Shown here: piece by piece, positions 53,678-61,848 of the stretch
How the letters are laid out: each line of letters opens with the position of its first letter
Position numbering within the stretch: the stretch's first letter is position 1
DNA from: Amnibacterium setariae
GTDB lineage: Bacteria > Actinomycetota > Actinomycetes > Actinomycetales > Microbacteriaceae
Assembly (NCBI RefSeq): GCF_003581425.1
Contig: NZ_QXTG01000002.1
Coordinates: 62,001 to 126,000 of the forward strand
Length of the DNA: 64,000 nt
Reading direction: 5' to 3'
Program-made: the position numbers and the translations under genes
Notes under the pieces: model-generated
What the model was told of the DNA's origin: nothing
Seen by the model: the letters and a program-made list of their open reading frames with translations, nothing else
Database searches by the model: none

Positions 53678-54864
53678 CAGAGGTTCCCTCCGCTGCCGCG
53701 GCGGTCGGCGACCCCGCCCGCGATGGCCGCGGCGGTCAGCGTCCGATCCGCCGCGCGGTACCGGCCGTCGTCGCCCGGGGTGAAGCCGCCCCGCCGCATG
53801 CGGCGCTTCGAGACGCCCCGCTCGCGCAGCACCCAGCGCTGGAAGACCGTGAGCACGACGATGATCGCGAAGAGGATGAACGCGATCGCGGCGGCCTGGC
53901 CCCACTGCTGGTTGATGAAGCCGGCCTGGTAGGAGAGGTAGGCCGGGGTCAGCGTGGTCTTGCCCGGGTCGCCCTTCGAGCCCGTGTAGACCTGGTCGAA
54001 CACCTGCCACGTGCCGATGAGGCCGAGCGTGAGCACGGTGAACAGCGTCGGCCGCAGCTGCGGCAGCGTGACGAGGCGGAAGCGCTGCCACGCGCTCGCG
54101 CCGTCGACCATCGCCGCCTCCTCGACCTCCTGCGACAGGTTCTGCAGCGCGGCGATGAACAGCAGCATGAACGTGCCCGACGTGGTGAAGATCGCCAGCG
54201 AGATGATGATCAGCATCCCGACGGAGGGCCCGGCCAGCCAGTCCCACCAGGTGATGCCGAGGAAGCCGCTGCTCGCGAGGAACCCCGGCGCGGTCTTCAG
54301 CCCGACGAGGCCGAGCAGCCCGTGCAGCACCCCGTCGGCGTCCGCGGGCCAGTTGGGGCCCTTGATGCCGATCAGGCCGAGGAGCGCGTTCACGGCGCCG
54401 CTCGGGTTGAAGAGGAAGAACCACAGCACCGTGATCGCGACCGAGCTGGTCACGGACGGGAAGTAGAACGCGGTGCGGAAGAAGCCGCGGCCGCGAAGGA
54501 TCCGCGTGTTCACCAGCGAGGCGAGCAGCAGCGCGAGCGCGGTCTGCAGCGGGACGACGAGCAGGACGTACCAGAAATTGTTCCGCAGCGAGGTGCCGAA
54601 GTCGGACTCCGCGAGCCCGCCGCCGGAGGTGATCGCGGCGTAGTTCTTCAGGCCGACGAAGTTCACGGCTCCTGAGAAGGGCGAGCCGCGGCCGCCCCAG
54701 TCGCTGACGCTCACCCAGAGCGCCATGAGGATCGGGACCACGAGGAAGACGAGGAGGAGGATCACCGCTGGCGCGGTGAACAGGAGCCCTGCCGCGGTCT
54801 GCCCGCGTCGGATCCCTCCTCCGCGCGGCCGTCGGCCGCTCGTCCGGACGGTGGCGCTCGTCAT
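53677..54864 (-). CDS. Sugar ABC transporter permease (MalF-like)
   Basis: 395 residues. Six main helices, with EAA loop VEEAAMVDGASAWQRFRLVTLPQLRP. A large insertion (~150-215, INPSGAVNALLGLIGIKGPNW-like through WDWLAGPS) forms an outside loop, as in MalF homologues; the C-terminus is long and basic. ATG is preceded by GAGGAGG. It partners the MalG-like permease. No ATPase gene is in this cluster, so a shared MsmK-type ATPase elsewhere must serve it. Confidence 0.92.
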   Translation of the reverse strand: MTSATVRTSGRRPRGGGIRRGQTAAGLLFTAPAVILLLVFLVVPILMALWVSVSDWGGRGSPFSGAVNFVGLKNYAAITSGGGLAESDFGTSLRNNFWYVLLVVPLQTALALLLASLVNTRILRGRGFFRTAFYFPSVTSSVAITVLWFFLFNPSGAVNALLGLIGIKGPNWPADADGVLHGLLGLVGLKTAPGFLASSGFLGITWWDWLAGPSVGMLIIISLAIFTTSGTFMLLFIAALQNLSQEVEEAAMVDGASAWQRFRLVTLPQLRPTLFTVLTLGLIGTWQVFDQVYTGSKGDPGKTTLTPAYLSYQAGFINQQWGQAAAIAFILFAIIVVLTVFQRWVLRERGVSKRRMRRGGFTPGDDGRYRAADRTLTAAAIAGGVADRRGSGGNL

Positions 54865-54892
54865 CGTGTGCCTCCTCGTGGTCCCGGTTCGC

Positions 54893-56149
54893 TCAGCCCT
54901 GGAGGGCGGACAGGTTCTTCTGCGCGGTCGAGAGGATCGCGCCGATGTCGGCGGTCTTCAGGCTCGCGAGCTTCGAGTTGAGGTCCGTGACCACGTCGGT
55001 CGAGCCGACCGCGGTCGGGACGCCCTTGGCGTAGTCGGCGCTGTCGATGAAGGCCGAGAAGTCCGGGTACGCCTGCTTCCAGCCGTCGGCGGCGGACTGG
55101 ATGGAGGGCATCGGGCCGAACGCCTTCGCGAACGCGAGCTGGTCGTCGCTCGAGGTGAGCTGCTCGACGAGCTTCACGGCCGCCGCCTGGTTCGGGCTGT
55201 CCGCGGCGATGCCCCAGCAGTTGGTGAACTGCAGCGTGCCCTTGCCGGCGGGGCCGGCGGGCAGCGGCACGACCTTGTAGTCGACGTCCGGGTAGTCGGA
55301 CTTCATGGCGCCGGTGATCCAGTTGCCCTCGATCGTCATCGCCGCCTGCTGCTTGCCGAACGCCTCGCCGCCCCAGCCGGCGCCGACGTCCTTCGTGAAC
55401 TTCCACCAGCCGTCCTTGAGGCCGCTCTGCACGTAGGTGAGCGCCTGCTTGTTCGCGGCGCTGTCCGCCGTCGCCTTCGTGCTCGTGTCGTTCATGAGGT
55501 TGCCGCCGGCCTCCGTCATGAACGCGCCGAGGCGCTGGTACTCGTTGCTCGTGACGAGGCCGGTGACCTTGCCCTTCGTGAGCTTCTGCGCGACGGTCTT
55601 CAGCTGGTCCCAGGTGGTCGGGACGTCGGAGTCCTTGAGGCCCGCCGCGTCCCACAGCTTCGTGTTGATCTCGAGCGCGAGGGTCGAGAAGTCCTTCGGC
55701 GCGCACGTGAACTTGCCGTCGTAGGTGAAGCTCTTCACGAGCGCCGGGTAGTAGTCGTCCTTGTTCTTCAGCTGGTCGCCGTAGGCGAGCAGGCTGCCCT
55801 GCTTCGCGTAGTTCGCGAAGGTGTCCGCGCCGAGGTAGAAGACGTCGGCGGGCTTGCCGGACGCGAAGCCCTGGGAGAGCTGCTGGTTCAGGTCGCTCGC
55901 CGCCTGCACCGTCGCCTTCGTGCCGGAGGACTTCGACCAGGCCGCGACCTGCTGCTTGACCGCGGCGGTCTCGGCGTCGCCGGAGGACCCGATGAGCACC
56001 GTCAGCGCGCTCTTGCTCGAGGTGAGGCCGCCCGAGGCGGAGCCGGACGGCGAGGACGAGCCGCTGAAGCCGGAGCCGCAGGCGGTCAGGGCGAGGACGC
56101 CCGCCGCGGCGACGAGGCCGGCGGCGAGTCGTGGGATGCGTCGTTGCAT
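54893..56149 (-). CDS. Sugar ABC transporter substrate-binding lipoprotein
   Basis: 418 residues. Lipoprotein signal LVAAAGVLALTACGSG with lipidated Cys at about 24, a Ser/Gly-rich linker, then a family-1 binding fold (TVLIGSSGDAETAAVKQQVAAW, GKPADVFYLGADTFANYAKQ, ALEINTKLWDAAGL, MTIEGNWITGAMKSDYPDVDY). Binds an oligosaccharide outside the cell for the permeases encoded next. RBS GAGAGG precedes ATG. Confidence 0.93.
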   Translation of the reverse strand: MQRRIPRLAAGLVAAAGVLALTACGSGFSGSSSPSGSASGGLTSSKSALTVLIGSSGDAETAAVKQQVAAWSKSSGTKATVQAASDLNQQLSQGFASGKPADVFYLGADTFANYAKQGSLLAYGDQLKNKDDYYPALVKSFTYDGKFTCAPKDFSTLALEINTKLWDAAGLKDSDVPTTWDQLKTVAQKLTKGKVTGLVTSNEYQRLGAFMTEAGGNLMNDTSTKATADSAANKQALTYVQSGLKDGWWKFTKDVGAGWGGEAFGKQQAAMTIEGNWITGAMKSDYPDVDYKVVPLPAGPAGKGTLQFTNCWGIAADSPNQAAAVKLVEQLTSSDDQLAFAKAFGPMPSIQSAADGWKQAYPDFSAFIDSADYAKGVPTAVGSTDVVTDLNSKLASLKTADIGAILSTAQKNLSALQG

Positions 56150-56175
56150 GGGAGCTGTGCCTCTCGTGACGGTGA

Positions 56176-58089
56176 TCAGCCCGCGGCGCGGGTGGATCGG
56201 GAAGGTGCGGGGATGCGCTCCTCGCGGGCGGACCCGCCGGCGACGGCGTCGCGCACGACGACGGCCGCGGCGGCGGACCAGGCCTGGGGCCGGCACGCGG
56301 CCGGGTAGGGGACGGGGGAGCCGTCGGCGGCGGCGTCGCCGCCGTGCAGCTCGGGCATGCGGGCCGCGAAGGCGCGCGACGCGTCGAGGAGGCCGGAGGC
56401 GAGGCGCCGCGCCTCCTCCGGGAAGCCGGCGCGGAGCAGGCCGTGCACGGCGATCGCGGTGTCGTGGGTCCAGACGCTGCCGCCGTGGTAGCTGAGCGGC
56501 CAGTACCCCGCCGCGTCGGTGGCGAGGGTGCGCAGCCCGAGGCCGGAGTCGAGGCGCGGGTCGACGAGCAGCGCGGCGACCCGGCGCTCGTCGTCGGCGT
56601 CGAGGATCCCGGTGCCGAGCAGGTGCCCGATGTTGCTCGTGAGCGAGTCGACGGCGCGGCCCTGCGCGTCGAGCGCGATCGCCGGGTGCCCGCCCTCGCC
56701 GTCCTCGACCCAGAACGCGCCGCGGAACCGGGCCTTCAGCGCGGCAGCCCAGTCGCGCCAGCGCGCCGCCTCCGCCTCGTCGCCGAACGCGCGCAGCAGC
56801 ACGACGGCGGCGAGCGCGGCCTCGTGGGCGTAGGCCTGCACCTCGCAGAGCGCGATCGGCCCCTCGGCGAGCCGACCGTCCTGCCACTGGACGCTGTCGC
56901 CCGAGTCCTTCCAGCCCTGGTTCGCGAGGCCGCGGCCCGTCGGGTCGTGGTAGGTCAGGAAGCCGTCCTCCGGCACGCCGTCGGCGAGCCAGCCGAGCGC
57001 CGCGCGCAGCGCGGGCAGCAGGGCGACGACCTCCCGGTCGGGCAGCCCGGCGCGCCACGCGTCGTGCAGCAGCAGGATCCACAGCGGCGTCGCGTCGATG
57101 GTGCCGTAGTAGCGCGGCGGCAGCACCGAGCCGTCGCCGAGCGCGTTCTCGCCGCGGCGGAGCTCGTGCACGATGCCGCCCGGGCGCTCGCCGGTCGCCT
57201 CGTCGGTCGTCGTGCCCTGCGTCCGCGCCAGCACGCGGAGGGTGCCGCGGGCGAGCTCGGTGTCGAGCGGCAGCAGCATCCGCGCGGCCCAGATCGAGTC
57301 CCGGCCGAAGAGGGTGAGGAACCACGGCGCGCCGGCCGCGAGGAAGACGTCGCCCTCGCCGCCGGGGAGCACGAGCTCCAGCGCCTCGAGGTCGCCGAGG
57401 GCGCGCTCGGTCCACTCGTCGAGGGTCGGGTCGCCGGTCGGTGCCGCGCCGAGCCGGACCGGCGCCGGGGGAGCGGCGACGACGGCGGCTGAGTCCTCTG
57501 CCCGCACCCGCCAGGAGGCGGTCGCGGTGCCGCGCGGTGCGACGCGGGCGGCGAGGCGCAGCACGAGCGCGCCGTCCTCGACGGCCGCGACGAACCCGTC
57601 CGTCGAGAGCGTCGCCCGCACGGCGTCCGCGCCCCAGGTCGCGGTGCCGTCGGCGAGCGCGAACGCGGCTGTGGCACCGACGCCGCCGGACTTCACGAGC
57701 GGCATGTCGGCGAGGTCCGCGACGAGCCGGACCGAAACGGCGACGTCGATCGGCACGTCGCGGCCGGAGCGCACCGTGATCGTCTCGCGCATCCCGTCAG
57801 CGGCGACCTCGCGCACCCGGTCGAGCCGCACCCGGGGGTCCGCGCCGGCCCCGTCGAGGCCGCGGAGCAGGCCGGTGAACGCGACCTCGCGCGCGCTGCG
57901 GCGGTCGGTGCGGACGTGCTCGACGCCGGTGCCCTCGACCTCCACGGCGAGCCCGCTCAGCACGCGGACGTCCGACACGTAGAGCCCGTCGATCGGCGCG
58001 GAGAAGGAGCCGTCCGCGCGGCTCCAGACCTGCGCCGGAGCGGCCAGCACGACCTCCGCGTCGTGCAGGAACGGTTGCCTCATCGCCAC
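56176..58089 (-). CDS. Amylo-alpha-1,6-glucosidase-like glycoside hydrolase
   Basis: 637 residues. N-terminal glycogen-debranching-type beta domain (~1-220: SADGSFSAPIDGLYVSDVRV-like, VRLDRVREVA) and a C-terminal (alpha/alpha)6 barrel (GAPWFLTLFGRDSIWAARMLLPLD, PRYYGTIDATPLWI, NQGWKDSGDSVQW, EVQAYAHEAAL, PLSYHGGSVWTHDTAIAVHG). Likely frees glucose or related sugar from branched oligosaccharides brought in by the ABC system. GTG at 58089 is chosen because TACGAT (58096-58101) lies six bases upstream; ATG two codons in is possible. First gene of the operon. Confidence 0.85.
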   Translation of the reverse strand: MAMRQPFLHDAEVVLAAPAQVWSRADGSFSAPIDGLYVSDVRVLSGLAVEVEGTGVEHVRTDRRSAREVAFTGLLRGLDGAGADPRVRLDRVREVAADGMRETITVRSGRDVPIDVAVSVRLVADLADMPLVKSGGVGATAAFALADGTATWGADAVRATLSTDGFVAAVEDGALVLRLAARVAPRGTATASWRVRAEDSAAVVAAPPAPVRLGAAPTGDPTLDEWTERALGDLEALELVLPGGEGDVFLAAGAPWFLTLFGRDSIWAARMLLPLDTELARGTLRVLARTQGTTTDEATGERPGGIVHELRRGENALGDGSVLPPRYYGTIDATPLWILLLHDAWRAGLPDREVVALLPALRAALGWLADGVPEDGFLTYHDPTGRGLANQGWKDSGDSVQWQDGRLAEGPIALCEVQAYAHEAALAAVVLLRAFGDEAEAARWRDWAAALKARFRGAFWVEDGEGGHPAIALDAQGRAVDSLTSNIGHLLGTGILDADDERRVAALLVDPRLDSGLGLRTLATDAAGYWPLSYHGGSVWTHDTAIAVHGLLRAGFPEEARRLASGLLDASRAFAARMPELHGGDAAADGSPVPYPAACRPQAWSAAAAVVVRDAVAGGSAREERIPAPSRSTRAAG

Positions 58090-58111
58090 GCGGGGATCGT
58101 AGGCACAGAAG

Positions 58112-58125
58112 TTTGATCGATCAAA
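58112..58125. promoter_or_regulatory. LacI-family operator
   Basis: TTTGATCGATCAAA is a perfect 14-bp palindrome with the central CG typical of LacI-family sites. It covers about -23 to -36 of the glycosidase promoter and lies 65 bp upstream of the LacI gene. Confidence 0.85.
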
Positions 58126-58189
58126 TCACCGAGCCGCGATTGTCAGGATCCTCTACGCTTCGGCTGCAGGCGGAAGCGGAGGAGGGGCC

Positions 58190-59170
58190 GTGCGACGTCT
58201 CCCGACCGTCTCCGACGTCGCGGAAGCGGCCGGCGTCTCGCGGCAGACCGTCTCGAACGTGCTGAACACGCCGGAGATCGTGCGGGCCGAGACGACGGAG
58301 CGCGTCCGTGCGGCCATCGAGCGGCTCGGCTACCGCCCGCACGCGTCGGCGCGCCGCCTCCGGACCCGCCGCAGCTCGACCATCGGCGTCCGGCTCGACC
58401 CCGGCGCCGACGGGATGTCCGGCTCGCTGCTCGACCGCTTCCTGCACGCGCTCGTCGAGCGCGCGGATGCGGACGGTCTCCGCGTCCTCCTGTACACGGC
58501 GGTCGACGAGGACGCGGAGATCGCGACGTTCGAGCGCCTGCTCGACGGCGCCGACGTCGACGCCCTCGTGCTCACGTCGACCCACTACGGCGACCGCCGC
58601 ATCCCGTGGCTCGTCGAGCACGACGTGCGGTTCGTCACCTTCGGTCGGCCGTGGGGCGAGCACGACACGACCGACCGGTCGCACCGGTGGGTCGACGTCG
58701 ACGGCCGGGTCGGCGTCCGCGCCGCGACCGCGTCGCTGCTCGAGCAGGGGCACCGCCGCATCGCCTTCCTGGGCTGGCCGGAGGGCTCCGGCACCGGCGA
58801 CGACCGCCGCGCGGGCTGGCGCGAGGCGATGCTCGCCGCCGGGGTGCCGGACGCGGACATGACGGCGCTGGACCTCGGCGTCGAGGAGGACCCGCTCGAC
58901 CTCGGCATCGGCGGGCGCGCCGTCGCGGCGGTCGCGCCGCGGCCGGACGCGGTTGTCTGCGCGAGCGACTCCCTCGCGCTCGGCGCCCGGCTCGCCCTCG
59001 GCCCGGACGTGCCGGTCGTCGGGTACGACGACACCCCGGTGGCCCGCGCCCTCGGGTTCCCCAGCGTCGCGCAGCCCCTCGACGAGGTCGCCGCCGCCGT
59101 CCTCGAGCTGCTCGCCTCGGACGAGGGGGACCACCACCGCCTGCTCGCGCCCCGGCTCGTCCGCCGGTGA
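58190..59170 (+). CDS. LacI-family transcriptional repressor
   Basis: 326 residues. Helix-turn-helix plus hinge helix at the N-terminus (TVSDVAEAAGVSRQTVSNVLN, RVRAAIERLGYRPHASARRLR), then the sugar-binding core (IGVRLDPGADG, VDALVLTSTHYGD, HRRIAFLGWPEGSG, DAVVCASDSLALGARLAL). Divergent from the sugar hydrolase/transporter operon, so it probably represses that operon through the palindrome at 58112 until the sugar is present. GTG start; TACGCT lies ~30 bases upstream. Confidence 0.93.
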   Translation: MRRLPTVSDVAEAAGVSRQTVSNVLNTPEIVRAETTERVRAAIERLGYRPHASARRLRTRRSSTIGVRLDPGADGMSGSLLDRFLHALVERADADGLRVLLYTAVDEDAEIATFERLLDGADVDALVLTSTHYGDRRIPWLVEHDVRFVTFGRPWGEHDTTDRSHRWVDVDGRVGVRAATASLLEQGHRRIAFLGWPEGSGTGDDRRAGWREAMLAAGVPDADMTALDLGVEEDPLDLGIGGRAVAAVAPRPDAVVCASDSLALGARLALGPDVPVVGYDDTPVARALGFPSVAQPLDEVAAAVLELLASDEGDHHRLLAPRLVRR

Positions 59171-59205
59171 CCGGCGGCCGGGCTCCGGCCCGTACCGTTG
59201 GCGGG

Positions 59206-59652
59206 GTGAGCGGGCAGTTCTCCCCGATGGTCGCCAAGGACCGGCGACGCCGCCGCGTGCGCCTGCTGGTGCTGCTCGCCGTGCTGCTCGGGGTGCTCAC
59301 CGCGGCCGCGCTGCTCCGCCCCGCGCCGCAGACCGGCGGGCTCCGGGTGCCGGTCGTCGGCGCGGCGCCCGACCCGACCGGGGTGCTGCGCGGCGCCGTG
59401 TCCGCCGAGCGTCGGGGCGACGTCGTCTGCTACTCGGTCGCGGCCGCGAACGGCACGGCGGTGCTCCGCTTCCCGGAGGGCTGGAGCGCGGACGAGCGGC
59501 TCGGCCTGCGCGACGCGTCGGGCGGCGTCGTCGTCCAGCCGGGCGCGACCGTCACGATGCTCGGCGCGCCGGGCCCTGTCGGGACGGTGCCCGGGTGCGA
59601 CGAGCGCGGGCGGGTCTGGACCGTGACCTCGGTCGACCTCCGCGCCGGCTGA
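59206..59652 (+). CDS. Membrane-anchored hypothetical protein
   Basis: 148 residues. A basic N-terminus (KDRRRRRVR), one transmembrane helix (LLVLLAVLLGVLTAAALL), then ~115 outside residues rich in beta strands, with two cysteines (VVCYSVAA and VPGCDERG) that may form a disulfide. GTG seven bases after TACCGT (59193-59198) suggests a leaderless mRNA. No known family. Confidence 0.7.
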   Translation: MSGQFSPMVAKDRRRRRVRLLVLLAVLLGVLTAAALLRPAPQTGGLRVPVVGAAPDPTGVLRGAVSAERRGDVVCYSVAAANGTAVLRFPEGWSADERLGLRDASGGVVVQPGATVTMLGAPGPVGTVPGCDERGRVWTVTSVDLRAG

Positions 59653-59676
59653 ACCGGCCGAGCCCGCCGAGCCGGC

Positions 59677-60075
59677 TCAGTCCTCGCGCGCCTTCCGCGT
59701 CGCGCGGGCGTTCGCCTTCTCGATCGCGTCGACCAGCTCGTCCTTCGTCATCGTCGAGCGGCCGTGCACGTCGAGCCGCCGCGCCACCTCGAGCAGGTGC
59801 TCCTTCGACGCGTTGGCGTCCACGCCGCCGCGCGTCGGGTGCGCGCCCGGGCCGCTCTGCTCCGCGCCGGCGTCGGACGGGCCCTTCTCGTCCTTCGGCT
59901 CCCAGTGGTCGCCGACCTTCTCGTAGGAGTGCTTGAGCGCCGCGAAGGCCGTGCGGTGCGCCCGCTCGCCGTCGCCGTACTCCTGCTCGGCCGAGTCGAG
60001 CGTCTCGCCGTAGATCTCCTGCGCGTGCTCGTCCGAGCGCTGCAGGGTGGACGGCAGGTCCTTCTTCGCGGGCAT
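59677..60075 (-). CDS. ChaB-domain protein with Rho-N/SAP-like tail
   Basis: 132 residues. ChaB domain (LPSTLQRSDEHAQEIYGETLDSAEQEYGDG, HRTAFAALKHSYEKVGDHWEPK) plus a C-terminal helical module SKEHLLEVARRLDVHGRSTM-TKDELVDAIEKA that looks like a Rho N-terminal/SAP nucleic-acid-binding fold. Such fusions are common in actinobacteria; role unknown, perhaps stress protection. Start ATG has AGGAGGA. Confidence 0.85.
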   Translation of the reverse strand: MPAKKDLPSTLQRSDEHAQEIYGETLDSAEQEYGDGERAHRTAFAALKHSYEKVGDHWEPKDEKGPSDAGAEQSGPGAHPTRGGVDANASKEHLLEVARRLDVHGRSTMTKDELVDAIEKANARATRKARED

Positions 60076-60118
60076 CGGGTCCTCCTGTCGGGCTGTCGGG
60101 TCGGGCGGACGGTACCCG

Positions 60119-60961
60119 TCAGCCCTGCGCGTCCAGCCAGGAGTGGGCGGGTTCCCAGCCGAGGTCGCGGCGGGCCTTGTCGATCGACAGCAGCGTCGCC
60201 CGGCCCTCGACGGGACGGGTGAAGGGCACGTCGGGGAAGACCTCCGCGGCGAGCTCCGCGCTCGGCCGCCGCATCACGGTGTCGGCGTTCGCGATGATGT
60301 ACCGCTCGAAGCCGGGGCCGCGGACCTGCAGGGCGAGCTCGATCGCGACGGCGGCGTCGCGCGCGTCGATGTAGCCCCAGGCGTTCCACTTGCGCAGGCG
60401 GGCGTCGTCCTGCCATGCCTCGAAGCCGGCGTAGTCCTCCTCGACCATCACGTTCGAGAACCGCATCGCGGTGATCGAGAGCATCGGGTCCCAACGGCAG
60501 AAGGTGATCGCCATCTGCTCCTCGAGGTGCTTCGTCATCGAGTAGGTCGAGTTGGGCAGCACGACCTCCTCGTCCACGGGGAAGGCGGCGGGCGGCTCGT
60601 CCATCGGCAGGCCGAGCAGCGTCTCGCTCGACGCGGTCACGATCCGGCGGACGCCGGCGCGACGGGCGGCCTGCAGCACGTGGTGGGTCGAGAGGATGTT
60701 GTTCTCGAAGGTGAGCACGTCCGGCGCGATGCCGGGCGCGGGGATCGCGGCGAGGTGCACGATCGCGTCCACGCCGTCGTGGAGGTCCTCCACCCCCGCG
60801 ACCGCGTCGAGGACCTGACCCGCGTCCGTGAGGTCGACCGGGACGCCCTCGCCGCGCCGGGCGGCGCGGTCGAAGACCACCACGGTGTGGCCGGCGTCCT
60901 TGAGGGAGGCGACGACGGTGCTGCCGAGCTTGCCGCTGCCGCCGGTGACGATGATGCGCAT
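60119..60961 (-). CDS. NAD-dependent epimerase/dehydratase (extended SDR)
   Basis: 280 residues. Glycine motif RIIVTGGSGKLGSTVVASL, DAIVHLAAIPAPG, and the active-site YxxxK in STYSMTKHLEEQMA with upstream TASSETLLG. It probably acts on a sugar or other nucleotide-linked substrate; the exact reaction is not predictable. ATG at 60961 follows GACGAT (60968-60973) by six bases. Divergent from the NAD(P)HX epimerase. Confidence 0.88.
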   Translation of the reverse strand: MRIIVTGGSGKLGSTVVASLKDAGHTVVVFDRAARRGEGVPVDLTDAGQVLDAVAGVEDLHDGVDAIVHLAAIPAPGIAPDVLTFENNILSTHHVLQAARRAGVRRIVTASSETLLGLPMDEPPAAFPVDEEVVLPNSTYSMTKHLEEQMAITFCRWDPMLSITAMRFSNVMVEEDYAGFEAWQDDARLRKWNAWGYIDARDAAVAIELALQVRGPGFERYIIANADTVMRRPSAELAAEVFPDVPFTRPVEGRATLLSIDKARRDLGWEPAHSWLDAQG

Positions 60962-60986
60962 GCCGCCATCGTCCTCCCGCGCTCCT

Positions 60987-61022
60987 GAGGGGGAGGCGGA
61001 GGGGGAGGCGGAGGGGGAGGCG
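60987..61022. repeat. Three tandem 12-bp GAGGGGGAGGCG units
   Basis: Three exact units in the promoter region between divergent genes, followed by related GGAGGAGG runs to 61051. G-tracts are arranged as in quadruplex-forming DNA. Copy number may vary between strains. Confidence 0.85.
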
Positions 61023-61063
61023 GGCCGGAGGAGGCGGACCGGAGGAGGGGGCAGGATCGCGGC

Positions 61064-61762
61064 GTGGCGGAACGGGGCGCGGACATCGCGAGCGGCTGGT
61101 CGGCGCAGCAGGTCCGAGAGGCGGAGCGGCCGCTGCTCGCCGCGGGCGTGCCGCTGATGGCCCGGGCGGCCGCGGGGCTCGCCGACGAGGTGCTGCGGGT
61201 GCTCGCCGCGCGCGGGGCGGGGGCGGGCCGTCTCCTCGTGCTCGTCGGCAGCGGGAACAACGGCGGCGACGCCTTGTACGCGGCGGCGACGCTGCTCGCG
61301 CGCGGCAGCAGCGCCGTCGTCGCCCGGCTCGGTACCGGGGTGCACGGGCCGGGCCTCCGCGCCGCCGAGCGCGCCGGCGCCCGCGTCCTGCCGCCCGACG
61401 CGACCCCGGGGCTGCTCGCGGCGGAGGCGTCCGCCGCGGACGTCGTGCTCGACGGGGTCCTCGGCATCGGCGCTCGGGGCGGCCTGCGGCCCCCGGCCCG
61501 GCAGGCGGTCGCCCGGCTGCTCGAGGAGGCGCGCGGGCGCGCCGCGGTCGTCGCGGTCGACCTGCCGAGCGGCGTCGGCCCGGACGACGGCCGCGCGCAC
61601 CCGCCCGTGCTCCGCGCCGACCGCACCGTCGCCTTCGGCGCCATGAAGGCCGGCCTCCTCGTCGACCCCGGGCGCGCGCTCGCCGGCCGGGTGCGCCTCG
61701 TCGACATCGGGCTGGGCCCGCAGCTCGCCGGGCGCCGTCCGCTGCGGCCCGCGGGCCTCTGA
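61064..61762 (+). CDS. nnrE: NAD(P)H-hydrate epimerase
   Basis: 232 residues. Stand-alone YjeF N-terminal domain that interconverts R and S hydrates of damaged NAD(P)H. Motifs: LLVLVGSGNNGGDALYAAATLLARG, VVLDGVLGIGARG, VVAVDLPSGVGPDD and TVAFGAMKAGLL. The usual dehydratase half (YjeF C-terminal, NnrD) is absent here and should be elsewhere. GTG start; AGGATC five bases before may be a weak -10 box. An NADH dehydrogenase gene follows after 86 bp. Confidence 0.88.
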   Translation: MAERGADIASGWSAQQVREAERPLLAAGVPLMARAAAGLADEVLRVLAARGAGAGRLLVLVGSGNNGGDALYAAATLLARGSSAVVARLGTGVHGPGLRAAERAGARVLPPDATPGLLAAEASAADVVLDGVLGIGARGGLRPPARQAVARLLEEARGRAAVVAVDLPSGVGPDDGRAHPPVLRADRTVAFGAMKAGLLVDPGRALAGRVRLVDIGLGPQLAGRRPLRPAGL

Positions 61763-61848
61763 CACTCGGCGTTCCGCCAGGAACCGCACAGGCGCTGGTG
61801 GGACGGTCGGACCGACGGGGGCGCAGGGCCGCCGACGAGGGGAAGCGC

